Assembly: GCA_012839145.1 (NCBI GenBank)
Contig: DUNY01000110.1
Location: 1 to 13,301 of the forward strand
DNA length: 13,301 bases
Direction: 5' to 3'
Origin: Thermoanaerobacterales bacterium
GTDB taxonomy: Bacteria; Bacillota; Thermosediminibacteria; Thermosediminibacterales; Tepidanaerobacteraceae
Shown: piece by piece, positions 6,804 to 13,301 of the stretch
Position numbering within the stretch: position 1 is the stretch's first letter
Layout of the letters: each line of letters opens with the position of its first letter
Notes under the pieces: model-generated
Told to the model about the DNA's origin: nothing
What the model saw: the letters and a program-made list of their open reading frames with translations, nothing else
Databases searched by the model: none
Translations under genes and position numbers: made by a program

Positions 6804-6842
6804 AAGTAGATGACTTCTGCTAAATATAGAAATCATCTACTT
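6804..6842. terminator. Long hairpin after eutP
   Basis: A perfect 10-base inverted repeat, AAGTAGATGA and TCATCTACTT, extended inward by four more pairs after one mismatch. It begins 18 bases beyond the eutP stop. On the minus strand TTTAATTT follows the stem and on the plus strand a CTTTTT run follows a few bases later. It probably terminates eutP and insulates it from the phzF-like gene. Confidence 0.65.
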
Positions 6843-6860
6843 AATGCTTTTTAGTCTCGT

Positions 6861-7313
6861 TCAATTGGCCTTGATAAATGATGCATTTGACTCAACCAAT
6901 GCCTTTATTTTCTCAACTCCCTCTCCCGTTATTGCAGACACTGGGAAGAATTTTCCCTTTACCCCGCACATTTTCAAGTATTCCCTCGCTTTTTCCACGT
7001 CAGAATAAGGTGAGTCTATCTTGCTTATTACCCCATATACAGGGATATTGAACATTGTGCAAAAGCCTGGGGGAGTGGTAGGCTTGGAGCAGGTTGAATC
7101 CTGCACCACAAAAATAGCATGAGCATCCATGGCTGTGGTAATAACCGCATGATTAAGCCGGCGTATGTCCATGTATTCTCCGGGAATATCGATAAAACCG
7201 TCTTCAAAGGTGAGAGCCTGGGTTTTAACGGCTTCCCTTAAGCCTTGCAATGCCCTTATAAGGGTGGTTTTTCCGGCACCTGAGGCTCCGATGAATATAA
7301 CCCTTTTCTGCAA
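6861..7313 (-). CDS. eutP: EutP/PduV-like small GTPase
   Basis: A 150-residue P-loop protein of the EutP/PduV group, which accompanies ethanolamine or propanediol microcompartments. PduV associates with the shell, and EutP has also been reported as an acetate kinase. Motifs are the P-loop GASGAGKT (9-16), DIPGEY (42-47) in the switch II position, and SKID (97-100) in place of the usual NKxD base-recognition motif. I chose the TTG at 7313 because GAGGTG lies 6 bases upstream and the product then has the normal family length. An in-frame TTG at 7394 would add 27 residues but lacks a ribosome site. It lies beyond the eut operon terminator, so it seems to be transcribed separately or by read-through. 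Confidence 0.88.
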   Translation of the reverse strand: MQKRVIFIGASGAGKTTLIRALQGLREAVKTQALTFEDGFIDIPGEYMDIRRLNHAVITTAMDAHAIFVVQDSTCSKPTTPPGFCTMFNIPVYGVISKIDSPYSDVEKAREYLKMCGVKGKFFPVSAITGEGVEKIKALVESNASFIKAN

Positions 7314-7390
7314 TCCTTTCACCTCAAAGTTGTAAAGTCTTAAGTTTTGATTTTTGCATAGTTCGTCACATAAAAACACTGATAAGTTTT

Positions 7391-7419
7391 GCAATAATGT
7401 AATTCGAAGATGTTGTCAA
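7391..7419 (-). promoter_or_regulatory. Candidate eutP promoter
   Basis: A perfect TTGACA -35 (7414-7419) and a 17-base spacer lead to TATTGC, a poor -10. It lies between the eut operon terminator and the preferred eutP start, leaving a leader of about 70 bases. The -35 overlaps the edge of the GGGGACGGG-type repeat. Confidence 0.35.
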
Positions 7420-7438
7420 CAACCCCGTCCCCTCGACA
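7414..7438. repeat. GGGGACGGG-type palindromic repeat, copy 1
   Basis: On the plus strand TGTCAA, then CAACCCCGTCCCC, then TCGACA form an imperfect palindrome whose ends pair as TGTC and GACA. The core GGGGACGGG on the minus strand recurs at 11352-11380. Elements with this look are scattered in many Firmicute genomes, but whether this one belongs to such a family needs a genome search. Confidence 0.4.
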
Positions 7439-7470
7439 CGTCCTTAATTCCTACACTGAATTAAATTTAG

Positions 7471-7489
7471 AAAAGCGGCCAAAGGCCAC
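7471..7489 (-). terminator. Terminator of the eut operon
   Basis: On the minus strand GTGGCC and GGCCGC pair over a 3-base loop (one G-U pair) and are followed by TTTTCT. It starts 34 bases beyond the eutH stop and separates the long eut operon from eutP. Confidence 0.75.
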
Positions 7490-7522
7490 AACATTACCCT
7501 TGACCGCATCTATGCAATATAA

Positions 7523-8623
7523 TTATGCCGCTATTTTTGTTTTATGATCCACACTCTTAGGTGCAAAAAGGCTGGCCACTATTATAGCCGTAACGCCGGC
7601 AACCAACTTGCCAACTATCATCGGGAATATCATTTCTTTGGCCACACCTGCGGTAAAGCCAAGGTGGTCACCGAAGGTAAAGGCGGCACTTACAGCAAAT
7701 GCAACGTTTAGCACTTTGCCTCTGGGGTCCATGTTGTGCAATATTTGAAACATAGGTATATTGTTGGCAAGTGTTGCCACCATACCGGCAGCTGCCACAT
7801 CATTCATGCCTAGGGCTTTACCTATGGACATCAAAGGCTTTTTAAAGACTTTTGTTATCACATTTACCATGGGGAAAGCTCCTGCCAGTACTATGGCAAT
7901 ACTTCCGATTATTTCAATGCCGTCCCATATGGGAGCCATGCCGGGAATGATCACAAACCCTGTAAGGGTTTCTACTATAATGGCCGCTAAGCCAATTGTT
8001 ATTACAACTACTACACCTTTCCCGAAAGCACTAAAACCTGATATCATCTTGCCGGGGATTTTCCATAACCCTAATGCTATTATGGCCGCAACTATTATGA
8101 TAGGTATAAGGTTACCGATAATCATGCCGATGGGAAAACCTGCCGCCAAACCACCGGCAAAACATCCAATAGGGATAGTAATCATGCCTGCCAAAATTCC
8201 CGTAGCTAGGGCTTTATGATCATCCTTTTGTATTATTCCAAGAGCTACAGGAATGGTAAAGACAATAGTTGGGCCCATCATGGCTCCAAGAATGGTGCCG
8301 GCAAAAAGGCCTGCTTGAGGATCTCTGGCCATTTCCATGGCTAAAGGAAATCCACCCATGTCATTGGCAAGAAGCGTAGTGGCGAACATGGCAGGGTCTG
8401 CACCCAGAGCCGAATATACGGGCACTATTATCGGCTCCAGTATTCTGGCCAAAACAGGTGCTAGAGATACCACGCCCACCATGGCTAAAGCCAGAGAACC
8501 CATGGCATTGAATCCTTCTTCAAACTGTTCTCCAAGGCCATATTTATTCCCCAGTATTCTGTCGACTGCACCCAAGACCATGAAGATTACCATTATATTC
8601 AGGATAATTTGGTTAATACTCAA
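7523..8623 (-). CDS. eutH: Ethanolamine transporter EutH
   Basis: A 366-residue membrane protein of the EutH family, which brings ethanolamine into the cell. About ten hydrophobic segments run along the chain, beginning with QIILNIMVIFMVLGAVDRIL. Family-typical loops are LGEQFEEGFNAMGSLAL (30-46), LLANDMGGFPLAMEMA (83-98), and LANNIPMFQILHNMDPRGK near residues 285-303, with FTFGDHLGF further on. Length matches the family. The start is TTG, preceded by GAGGGGTG with an 8-base gap. It is the last gene of the operon before the terminator at 7471-7489, 48 bases after eutC. Membrane transport feeds the EutBC lyase encoded just upstream. Confidence 0.94.
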   Translation of the reverse strand: MSINQIILNIMVIFMVLGAVDRILGNKYGLGEQFEEGFNAMGSLALAMVGVVSLAPVLARILEPIIVPVYSALGADPAMFATTLLANDMGGFPLAMEMARDPQAGLFAGTILGAMMGPTIVFTIPVALGIIQKDDHKALATGILAGMITIPIGCFAGGLAAGFPIGMIIGNLIPIIIVAAIIALGLWKIPGKMISGFSAFGKGVVVVITIGLAAIIVETLTGFVIIPGMAPIWDGIEIIGSIAIVLAGAFPMVNVITKVFKKPLMSIGKALGMNDVAAAGMVATLANNIPMFQILHNMDPRGKVLNVAFAVSAAFTFGDHLGFTAGVAKEMIFPMIVGKLVAGVTAIIVASLFAPKSVDHKTKIAA

Positions 8624-8671
8624 TTGATATACACCCCTCTCTTTTTATGCATTACAGGTATGAGTCCCACT

Positions 8672-9571
8672 TTACAGGTTCACATTGATACCACTTCCTT
8701 TTTTGTCATATATTTTTTTGACTAATGAAGCCACATGAGCACCGGCCTCCACTGGAGGTATACCGCTTTCGTGGATGTTGGAGACTACGGTCCGGTCGGA
8801 CTCCACGGTGCCTTTGCGAGGACGCCAGCAAAGGTATGCACTCATACTAGTGGCGGTTCCGAGGCCCGGCCTTTCACCTACCAGTTCAACCACCACATCT
8901 GATTGAATCACTTCATTTACATCATCCATCACGGGAACGCGACCGAATTTGATAAAGAAAGGCATCCCCACTTCAAGATCATGTGATTTCAAACCTTCCA
9001 ATAAAGCCGGCAAAAAGTCGGGCACATTTGCTTCAATGGCTTTTGTGCTTAAACCGTCAACAACAATTATCTGAACCTGAGGTTTTAATTGACAGCGTTT
9101 GCGGATTTCTTCCTTGGCTTCTTCCGATAAAATTTTTCCCAAATCCGGCCGTGTAAGGTATTCATCTTTGTCTCGGACAACCGTTTTTACTGTGAAAAGG
9201 TTCATTTGGTCAAGAAAATCATCGGAAACATCACTGAATACCGCATCCATGGCTGAGGCATGGTCGGCTTTGAAACGGAGCCATGGAACGGTGAGATACC
9301 TAGGTCCTGTTCTGCCTAAAGCAATACGTGCCGGTGTTAACCTTTTAAGCCTTGAAATGTATTCTTGATCGATAGGATCTTTTATGAAAGTTTTTTCGAA
9401 AAGGCTGTACTCGGTTATATCGGGAAACTCTATGGTTTTACCAGTATCAGGGTTACTTAATTCCGGTGCTTCAGAGTGCTGTTTCACTTCAGTTGATGCT
9501 CTTTTATTTTTCAGTTCTTCCAGCACCTTTTGTACAATACCTTCAATCTGTTCATCTTTAAAAAGTGCCAT
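8672..9571 (-). CDS. eutC: Ethanolamine ammonia-lyase small subunit
   Basis: A 299-residue EutC. With EutB it forms the adenosylcobalamin-dependent lyase that turns ethanolamine into acetaldehyde and ammonia, and it helps bind the cofactor. Family motifs are PARIALGRTGPRYLTVP (80-96), FKADHASAMDAVF (100-112), VDGLSTKAIEAN (171-182), and VGERPGLGTATSMSAY (231-246). The first 25 residues (ALFKDEQIEGIVQKVLEEL) form an amphipathic helix, followed by a disordered Ser/Thr/Pro-containing linker to about residue 50. This is the usual layout of a microcompartment targeting peptide. The ATG follows AAGGTGAT, and the start lies 4 bases after the eutB stop, as expected for coupled synthesis of the two subunits. 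Confidence 0.96.
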   Translation of the reverse strand: MALFKDEQIEGIVQKVLEELKNKRASTEVKQHSEAPELSNPDTGKTIEFPDITEYSLFEKTFIKDPIDQEYISRLKRLTPARIALGRTGPRYLTVPWLRFKADHASAMDAVFSDVSDDFLDQMNLFTVKTVVRDKDEYLTRPDLGKILSEEAKEEIRKRCQLKPQVQIIVVDGLSTKAIEANVPDFLPALLEGLKSHDLEVGMPFFIKFGRVPVMDDVNEVIQSDVVVELVGERPGLGTATSMSAYLCWRPRKGTVESDRTVVSNIHESGIPPVEAGAHVASLVKKIYDKKGSGINVNL

Positions 9572-9575
9572 CTAA

Positions 9576-10961
9576 TCACCTTCTTCCCCGAGGTGTTATT
9601 GTTGAAAACAGCGACGGATCCCCGGCAACAGGAGTGAGTTTGCCGTCTTTCATGATACCCATTACCTCAAGCCATTTTTCAAATTCCGGTGCAGGACGCA
9701 GTCCCAGCAATTCTCTCAATGTAGCATCATCGTGATAGCTTGTGTCCTGGTAGCTTAACATGCAGTCATCGCTGCCGGGAACTCCCATGTAGTAGTTGGC
9801 CCCCGCCATGGCCAGCAGCATGATGGCCGTCTCTTGATCATTCTGGTCCACTTTCACATGGTTGGTGTAACATGGGGCCATGCCCATGGGCAGCCCTATG
9901 AGTTTGCCCATGAAATGATCTTCAAGGCTGGACCGGGTTATCTGCTTGCCATCGTACAGTGTCTCGGGACCGATGAATCCTGATACGTTATTGACCATAA
10001 AGGGCATATATCTTCTACCGAAGCCGTATGTCCTGGCTTCAAGTGTCTGCATGTCGGCACCGTGATGGGTATCTAGGGACAGCTCAGAACCCTGGCCTGT
10101 TTCAAAATACATGAGATTGGGGCCCGCAGCATATCCTTCCCTCTTTATCATGTCAAAAGCCTCATCCAGGATGGCAGAGCTTACACCGAAAACTTTGTTA
10201 CAGCTTTCGCTGCCGGCAATGCTTTGGAAGAACATACAGGCTTTGCCTCTGGCTTCTACAGCCTTCATCTGTGTAGTCACATGGGAAAGTACGCAGTTTT
10301 GGGTGGGTATGCCCCACTCCATGATGAAATCATAGGTGGCGTTCAGGAGTTTCACGGTGTTTTCCACTGTATCTTCATTGGGATTTATCCCTATAACCGC
10401 ATCACCGGAACCGTATGTCAGCCCCTCCATCACCGAAGCCATTATTCCTTCCACACTGTCCGAAGGGTGGTTGGGTTGTATGCGATAGGACAGAGTTCCG
10501 GGAAGGCCCATTTCCGTTCGGTTTTTGGTGACAACCTTAATTTTTGAGGCAGCATAGACCAGATCCATATTTGACATGAGTTTTGCCACCGCCGAAGCCA
10601 TCTCGCCCGTAAGCCCCACCGAAATCCGCCGGATATCTTCCCCTGTAGTGTTATGACAGAGCAGCCATTCTCGGAATTCTGCCACGGTCATGGAGGAAAT
10701 ACTGTTATAAACTCCCTTGCACAGTCCGTCATCGATGACCCGAGTTACTTCATCTTCTTCATAGGGAATTACGGGATCTTCACGGAGGTCCTTTAGGGTA
10801 AGTTCCGCCAAAACTCTTTTGGCAGCTATCCGTTCCTCATTACTGCCTGCGGCAATCCCGGCTAATACGTCGCCGGATTTTTCTTCACTGGCTTTAGCCA
10901 GGATCTCTTTTATGGTTAAGAAGGTGTATGTCTTTCCGAAAAGTTTTGTGGACCAGGGCAT
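9576..10961 (-). CDS. eutB: Ethanolamine ammonia-lyase large subunit
   Basis: A 461-residue EutB, the TIM-barrel catalytic subunit that breaks ethanolamine by a cobalamin radical mechanism. It aligns without gaps with E. coli numbering as I recall it. R160 and Q162 (SYRIQPN), N193 (GINPNED), F245 and S247 (FFQSIAGSESCNKVFG), E287 (YFETGQGSELS) and V326 are present. Position 362, the substrate-amine Asp in E. coli (MGCDxCYTNH), is Ala here (MGMAPCYTNH, 359-368). The family tail PGSDDCMLSYQDTSYHD is intact. I chose the ATG at 10961, 8 bases after GGAGGTGA. A GTG at 10973 would directly abut the ribosome site. It lies 4 bases after the 91-residue gene and 4 bases before eutC. Lyase assignment is firm but substrate preference could differ. 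Confidence 0.95.
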   Translation of the reverse strand: MPWSTKLFGKTYTFLTIKEILAKASEEKSGDVLAGIAAGSNEERIAAKRVLAELTLKDLREDPVIPYEEDEVTRVIDDGLCKGVYNSISSMTVAEFREWLLCHNTTGEDIRRISVGLTGEMASAVAKLMSNMDLVYAASKIKVVTKNRTEMGLPGTLSYRIQPNHPSDSVEGIMASVMEGLTYGSGDAVIGINPNEDTVENTVKLLNATYDFIMEWGIPTQNCVLSHVTTQMKAVEARGKACMFFQSIAGSESCNKVFGVSSAILDEAFDMIKREGYAAGPNLMYFETGQGSELSLDTHHGADMQTLEARTYGFGRRYMPFMVNNVSGFIGPETLYDGKQITRSSLEDHFMGKLIGLPMGMAPCYTNHVKVDQNDQETAIMLLAMAGANYYMGVPGSDDCMLSYQDTSYHDDATLRELLGLRPAPEFEKWLEVMGIMKDGKLTPVAGDPSLFSTITPRGRR

Positions 10962-10965
10962 GACT

Positions 10966-11241
10966 TTACTCACCTCCCGTTTTTGCCTTATACTTTTCGA
11001 TAACAGTTTTTATGATTTTATCCTTTATTACACTGTCAAGGCTCTTATCATCACAGCACTCTTCGATTACTTTATTAATCCGTTCACCCTGACAGCTTTC
11101 CGCCTTCACTTTCATTCCTGCCGCCATCAGGGCATCCTTTGCTCCCGGCAGCAGAACGGTATTATCATCCACGTAAATCTCCTTAACCCCTTCAAAATAC
11201 CACTTCTGTATATCCTTTTTTGTTATGATCTTTTTGCCCAC
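10966..11241 (-). CDS. Small EutQ-N-terminus-like protein, 91 aa
   Basis: A 91-residue basic protein beginning MGKKIITKKDIQKWYFEG, followed by VKEIYVDDNTVLLPGAKDAL (19-38). This pattern recalls the start of EutQ and related microcompartment proteins, where a short KKxIT.xDI segment precedes a strand and a TxxTPxAxD-type loop. The EutQ cupin domain is missing. Instead the tail (59-88) is a charged helix with a CC pair (C62, C63), while C50 lies earlier. The start is GTG, with GAGGGGGTG 5 bases upstream. It lies between the PduT-like shell gene and eutB, 4 bases from eutB. A role as assembly or chaperone partner of the lyase is plausible but not shown. Confidence 0.82.
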   Translation of the reverse strand: MGKKIITKKDIQKWYFEGVKEIYVDDNTVLLPGAKDALMAAGMKVKAESCQGERINKVIEECCDDKSLDSVIKDKIIKTVIEKYKAKTGGE

Positions 11242-11351
11242 TCTTTCACCCCCTCAAAGAAGAGCTCCAATAATCCTTGGCATATGATTGTTTTCCCTGA
11301 TGATTGTTTAAAAATTATGTTTCCGCCCGCTTCAGGCTTGCTTCAAGTAAT

Positions 11352-11380
11352 GAATATTTTGTACCCGTCCCCAAATATTC
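11352..11380. repeat. Hairpin with GGGGACGGG core, copy 2
   Basis: A perfect 8-base inverted repeat, GAATATTT and AAATATTC, encloses a 13-base loop that reads GGGGACGGGTACA on the minus strand. It sits 5 bases beyond the stop of the PduT-like gene, inside the 143-base gap before the 91-residue gene. It may be a repeat element that also acts as an RNA processing or attenuation site. No U-tract follows, so it is not a strong terminator. Confidence 0.5.
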
Positions 11381-11384
11381 AACC

Positions 11385-11942
11385 TTAAAGAAGGGCTTTT
11401 AATACATCATCGGCAACGGAAGGAATTACTACGCTTTTTACCAGCATACCTTCCGGTTCGGCTTTCTGCCGGCCTGCATCCACTGCCGATTCTACGGCAC
11501 TGACATCGCCCAACATTGTCACATAGGACTTACCTCCAAGGCCCATGGCAGGTCTTATTTCAACCAGCTTTACTCCACCGGCTTTTACCGCCGCATCGGC
11601 GGCCAGGATGCACGAGGCCACGGAAAAGGTCTCGATTACACCTAAAGCCCTGAGATTTCCGATATCGTCAATAACCACAGATGCCTCCAAGGCTGAAAAT
11701 ACATCCCCATGAACACGGGAAATCAATATGGAGTCGGCCAGGTAATGCTCTGCAATCTTACAGCCTGCTTGTAAGGAGTTTTTTACTGCTTCCACATCAC
11801 CGCCTACAAGGACTATGAATTTACCGGGGCAAATGGGCCTGGCTAAAAATAGCCTTATGGGTGCTTTTTTAACCATTACATCTGTTATTTCTATGCCTGC
11901 TGCTATACTGATGGTCTCTATAAGACCTATGGCTCTTTCCAT
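11385..11942 (-). CDS. pduT: PduT-like Fe-S microcompartment shell protein
   Basis: A 185-residue shell protein made of two tandem BMC domains (about 3-88 and 97-184), the build of trimeric BMC-T pore proteins. Each domain begins with the AIGLIET or ALGVIET signature. C38 in ARPICPGKF matches the Cys that, in the Salmonella PduT trimer, holds a single 4Fe-4S cluster at the three-fold axis. The second-domain loop GLGGKSYVTMLGDVSAVESAV also matches PduT. It probably carries electrons through the shell. The ATG overlaps the stop of the PduS-like gene by one base (TAATG), which fits the known PduS-PduT interaction. In ethanolamine loci the name may differ, so the symbol states homology rather than substrate. 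Confidence 0.92.
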   Translation of the reverse strand: MERAIGLIETISIAAGIEITDVMVKKAPIRLFLARPICPGKFIVLVGGDVEAVKNSLQAGCKIAEHYLADSILISRVHGDVFSALEASVVIDDIGNLRALGVIETFSVASCILAADAAVKAGGVKLVEIRPAMGLGGKSYVTMLGDVSAVESAVDAGRQKAEPEGMLVKSVVIPSVADDVLKALL

Positions 11943-13279
11943 TAAGATTCCTCCCCCCGGATAATGATTTTATCTTTATCACTATATGTTACAGTTCCGT
12001 CTATGCTGGCATGGATGTGGCAGCCCAGTTTGTCTTCAGAAACTTTGCCTATGATTTGGCCCCTTTGAACCTTGTCACCGGGGCGGGCTACAGGAACTGC
12101 AGGAGCTCCTGTATGCTGTTTAGTAGGAATACAAACTTCCGGCGGTTTTACAAAATCTCCGTCTACTAATAATGCAGGTCTGTCAAATTCAGTAAGTTGT
12201 AGGCGCGTCTTTAGGCGACCGGTGGGAATCTTTCGCCAATCTCTGGCTTCACTAGGTGTAAAGTCAACCTTTTCTGTTATGTATTTCACACCGGCTTGGG
12301 CTAATTCTTTTTTAATGGCTATATTTACCCGTCTGGGTGAAAGCTGCTGAGGACAGGAGTAGGCCTCACATACGCCGCACTCACAGCATAGGAGGGCTTG
12401 CTTTATATAGTTGTTGGTAAGTCTAAAGCCTACTGTAAGCATTATCTTACTTGGCTGAAGGTCATGACCCAGAAGATACCGGGGGCACTGTTCGGTGCAG
12501 TACCGGCATTGGATGCAGGCAATTCTCGCCATTTTGAAGATGTATTCTAAGCTGGACTCTTTGACTGTTACAGCAGGATGTTGTTTGGAGAATATGAGCA
12601 GTCCGCCGGTTAACTTTGTAATGGGTGAGGTGGGATCTGAAATATTTCCCATCATGGGGCCGCCGTCGATTATGACTTTATTTTTGTAATCAACCCCCAG
12701 GAAATCCAGCAGCCAACCGATTTGGGTACCTACCGGCACTTTAAGGGTTATTGGGTTTTTTACATCACCGCCTACGGTGATGAATTTATCGGTGACGGGA
12801 ATGTTTTCTTCGATAGCATTATAGACATTGTATAAGGTTTCGATGTTGTTTACGATTGCTCCCACTAGAAGGGGTATTCCCCCTTCTGGTACTACCCTAC
12901 CGGTGATATCATGGACCATTACCTGTTCATCACCGGCGGGGAAGAAATCTCCCATTTCAAAGAGCTTTATATCAAAACCCTTGTTTACCAGATTATTATT
13001 CAATGCTTTTAAAGCATTTTTATATTTTCCCTTTAATGCAATTACAGCATTATTGGCTCCAGTATAGTTTTTTAGGTGGTTTAGTCCCTTTAAAACCTTA
13101 TCCGGGAACCGAGCCATGATTTCTTTGCTCACATCCAGGAGTGGTTCACATTCTGCACCGTTTGCTATGTAGTAATCAATACCACCCTGTTTAAGTTTTG
13201 CATAGGTGGGAAATCCTGCACCTCCCGCCCCCACTACACCCATTTCCCTCAATTTTTCCCTTACTTCCAAGTCCACCAT
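11942..13279 (-). CDS. pduS: PduS/RnfC-like Fe-S flavoprotein (cobalamin reductase)
   Basis: A 445-residue protein like PduS, which reduces cob(III)alamin so that adenosylcobalamin can be made or repaired. The N-terminal RnfC-like domain has VVGAGGAGFPTYAKL (15-29), YIANGAECEPLL (37-48) and NNIETLYNV (144-152), the NADH and FMN site of the Rnf/Nqo1 family. Two ferredoxin sites follow: CIQCRYCTEQCP (C255, C258, C261, C265) and CCECGVCEAYSCP (C298, C301, C304, C309). A barrel-sandwich domain with GDKVQRGQIIGKV (401-413) ends the protein. It is coupled to the PduT-like gene by TAATG. AGGAG abuts the ATG at 13279, so the real start may be the TTG at 13270, 9 bases from AGGAG. It is complete at the window edge. 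Confidence 0.92.
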   Translation of the reverse strand: MVDLEVREKLREMGVVGAGGAGFPTYAKLKQGGIDYYIANGAECEPLLDVSKEIMARFPDKVLKGLNHLKNYTGANNAVIALKGKYKNALKALNNNLVNKGFDIKLFEMGDFFPAGDEQVMVHDITGRVVPEGGIPLLVGAIVNNIETLYNVYNAIEENIPVTDKFITVGGDVKNPITLKVPVGTQIGWLLDFLGVDYKNKVIIDGGPMMGNISDPTSPITKLTGGLLIFSKQHPAVTVKESSLEYIFKMARIACIQCRYCTEQCPRYLLGHDLQPSKIMLTVGFRLTNNYIKQALLCCECGVCEAYSCPQQLSPRRVNIAIKKELAQAGVKYITEKVDFTPSEARDWRKIPTGRLKTRLQLTEFDRPALLVDGDFVKPPEVCIPTKQHTGAPAVPVARPGDKVQRGQIIGKVSEDKLGCHIHASIDGTVTYSDKDKIIIRGEES

Positions 13280-13301
13280 CTCCTAGCTGCTCAAATCTAC
13301 G

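Noticed and set aside
7314..7394. 27-residue N-terminal extension of EutP from an upstream TTG
   Set aside because: There is no ribosome site, it overlaps the likely promoter, and EutP proteins normally begin just before the P-loop strand.
7761..8219. Plus-strand reading frame opposite eutH
   Set aside because: Its Met-, Pro- and Ala-rich product mirrors the membrane protein coded on the other strand.
10962..10973. GTG start adding four residues to EutB
   Set aside because: The ribosome site GGAGG directly abuts this GTG, whereas the ATG at 10961 has proper spacing and gives the family's usual start.
11242..11384. EutV-type dual-hairpin antiterminator site or cobalamin riboswitch in the eut region
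   Set aside because: I looked in this gap and upstream of eutP. Only a single hairpin with no paired partner and no cobalamin-riboswitch consensus was visible.
10819..11388. Plus-strand reading frame of 189 residues opposite eutB and the 91-residue gene
   Set aside because: It is antisense to two well supported genes and has no domain or ribosome site.

Overview
The window reads as chromosomal DNA of a low-GC, anaerobic, Clostridia-like Firmicute. The evidence is AT-rich intergenic DNA, strong AGGAGG-type ribosome sites, frequent TTG and GTG starts, intrinsic terminators, and an ethanolamine microcompartment operon with PduS/PduT-type partners. The species cannot be named from the sequence. 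No tRNA, rRNA, CRISPR array, intact insertion sequence or riboswitch was recognised.

Left part (about 1-2510, minus strand): a probable DNA base-repair cluster. In transcription order it holds a hypothetical protein with faint uracil-DNA-glycosylase-like motifs, Tag (3-methyladenine DNA glycosylase I), an uncatalogued 54-residue two-helix membrane protein coupled to tag by a TAATG overlap, and an AlkD-type HEAT-repeat alkylpurine glycosylase.

Middle part (about 2510-5890): a restriction/modification-like locus. A plus-strand DNA methyltransferase (DPFAGVGST, SPPYW) overlaps by 7 bases a protein carrying two degenerate LAGLIDADG-like motifs in which the usual catalytic acids are Arg and Ala. 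Convergent to them is an HNH nuclease with an extra N-terminal domain. Together they may form an unusual restriction system, and this is the best candidate for something undescribed. A doubtful 55-residue ORF and a clean terminator follow.

An isolated phzF-family gene (5896-6675) has its own candidate promoter and the terminator at 5791-5812.

Right part (about 6860-13279, minus strand): ethanolamine utilisation. The order of transcription is PduS-like Fe-S flavoprotein, PduT-like Fe-S shell protein, a 91-residue EutQ-N-terminus-like protein, EutB, EutC and EutH, ending at a terminator at 7471-7489. EutP follows as a separate unit. EutH imports ethanolamine. EutBC, probably inside a shell containing the PduT-like protein, splits it to acetaldehyde and ammonia using adenosylcobalamin. 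The PduS/PduT pair probably passes electrons through the shell to reduce the cobalamin. EutB has Ala where the E. coli enzyme has substrate-binding Asp362. The aldehyde dehydrogenase, reactivase and other shell genes are not in the window and may lie beyond the right edge.
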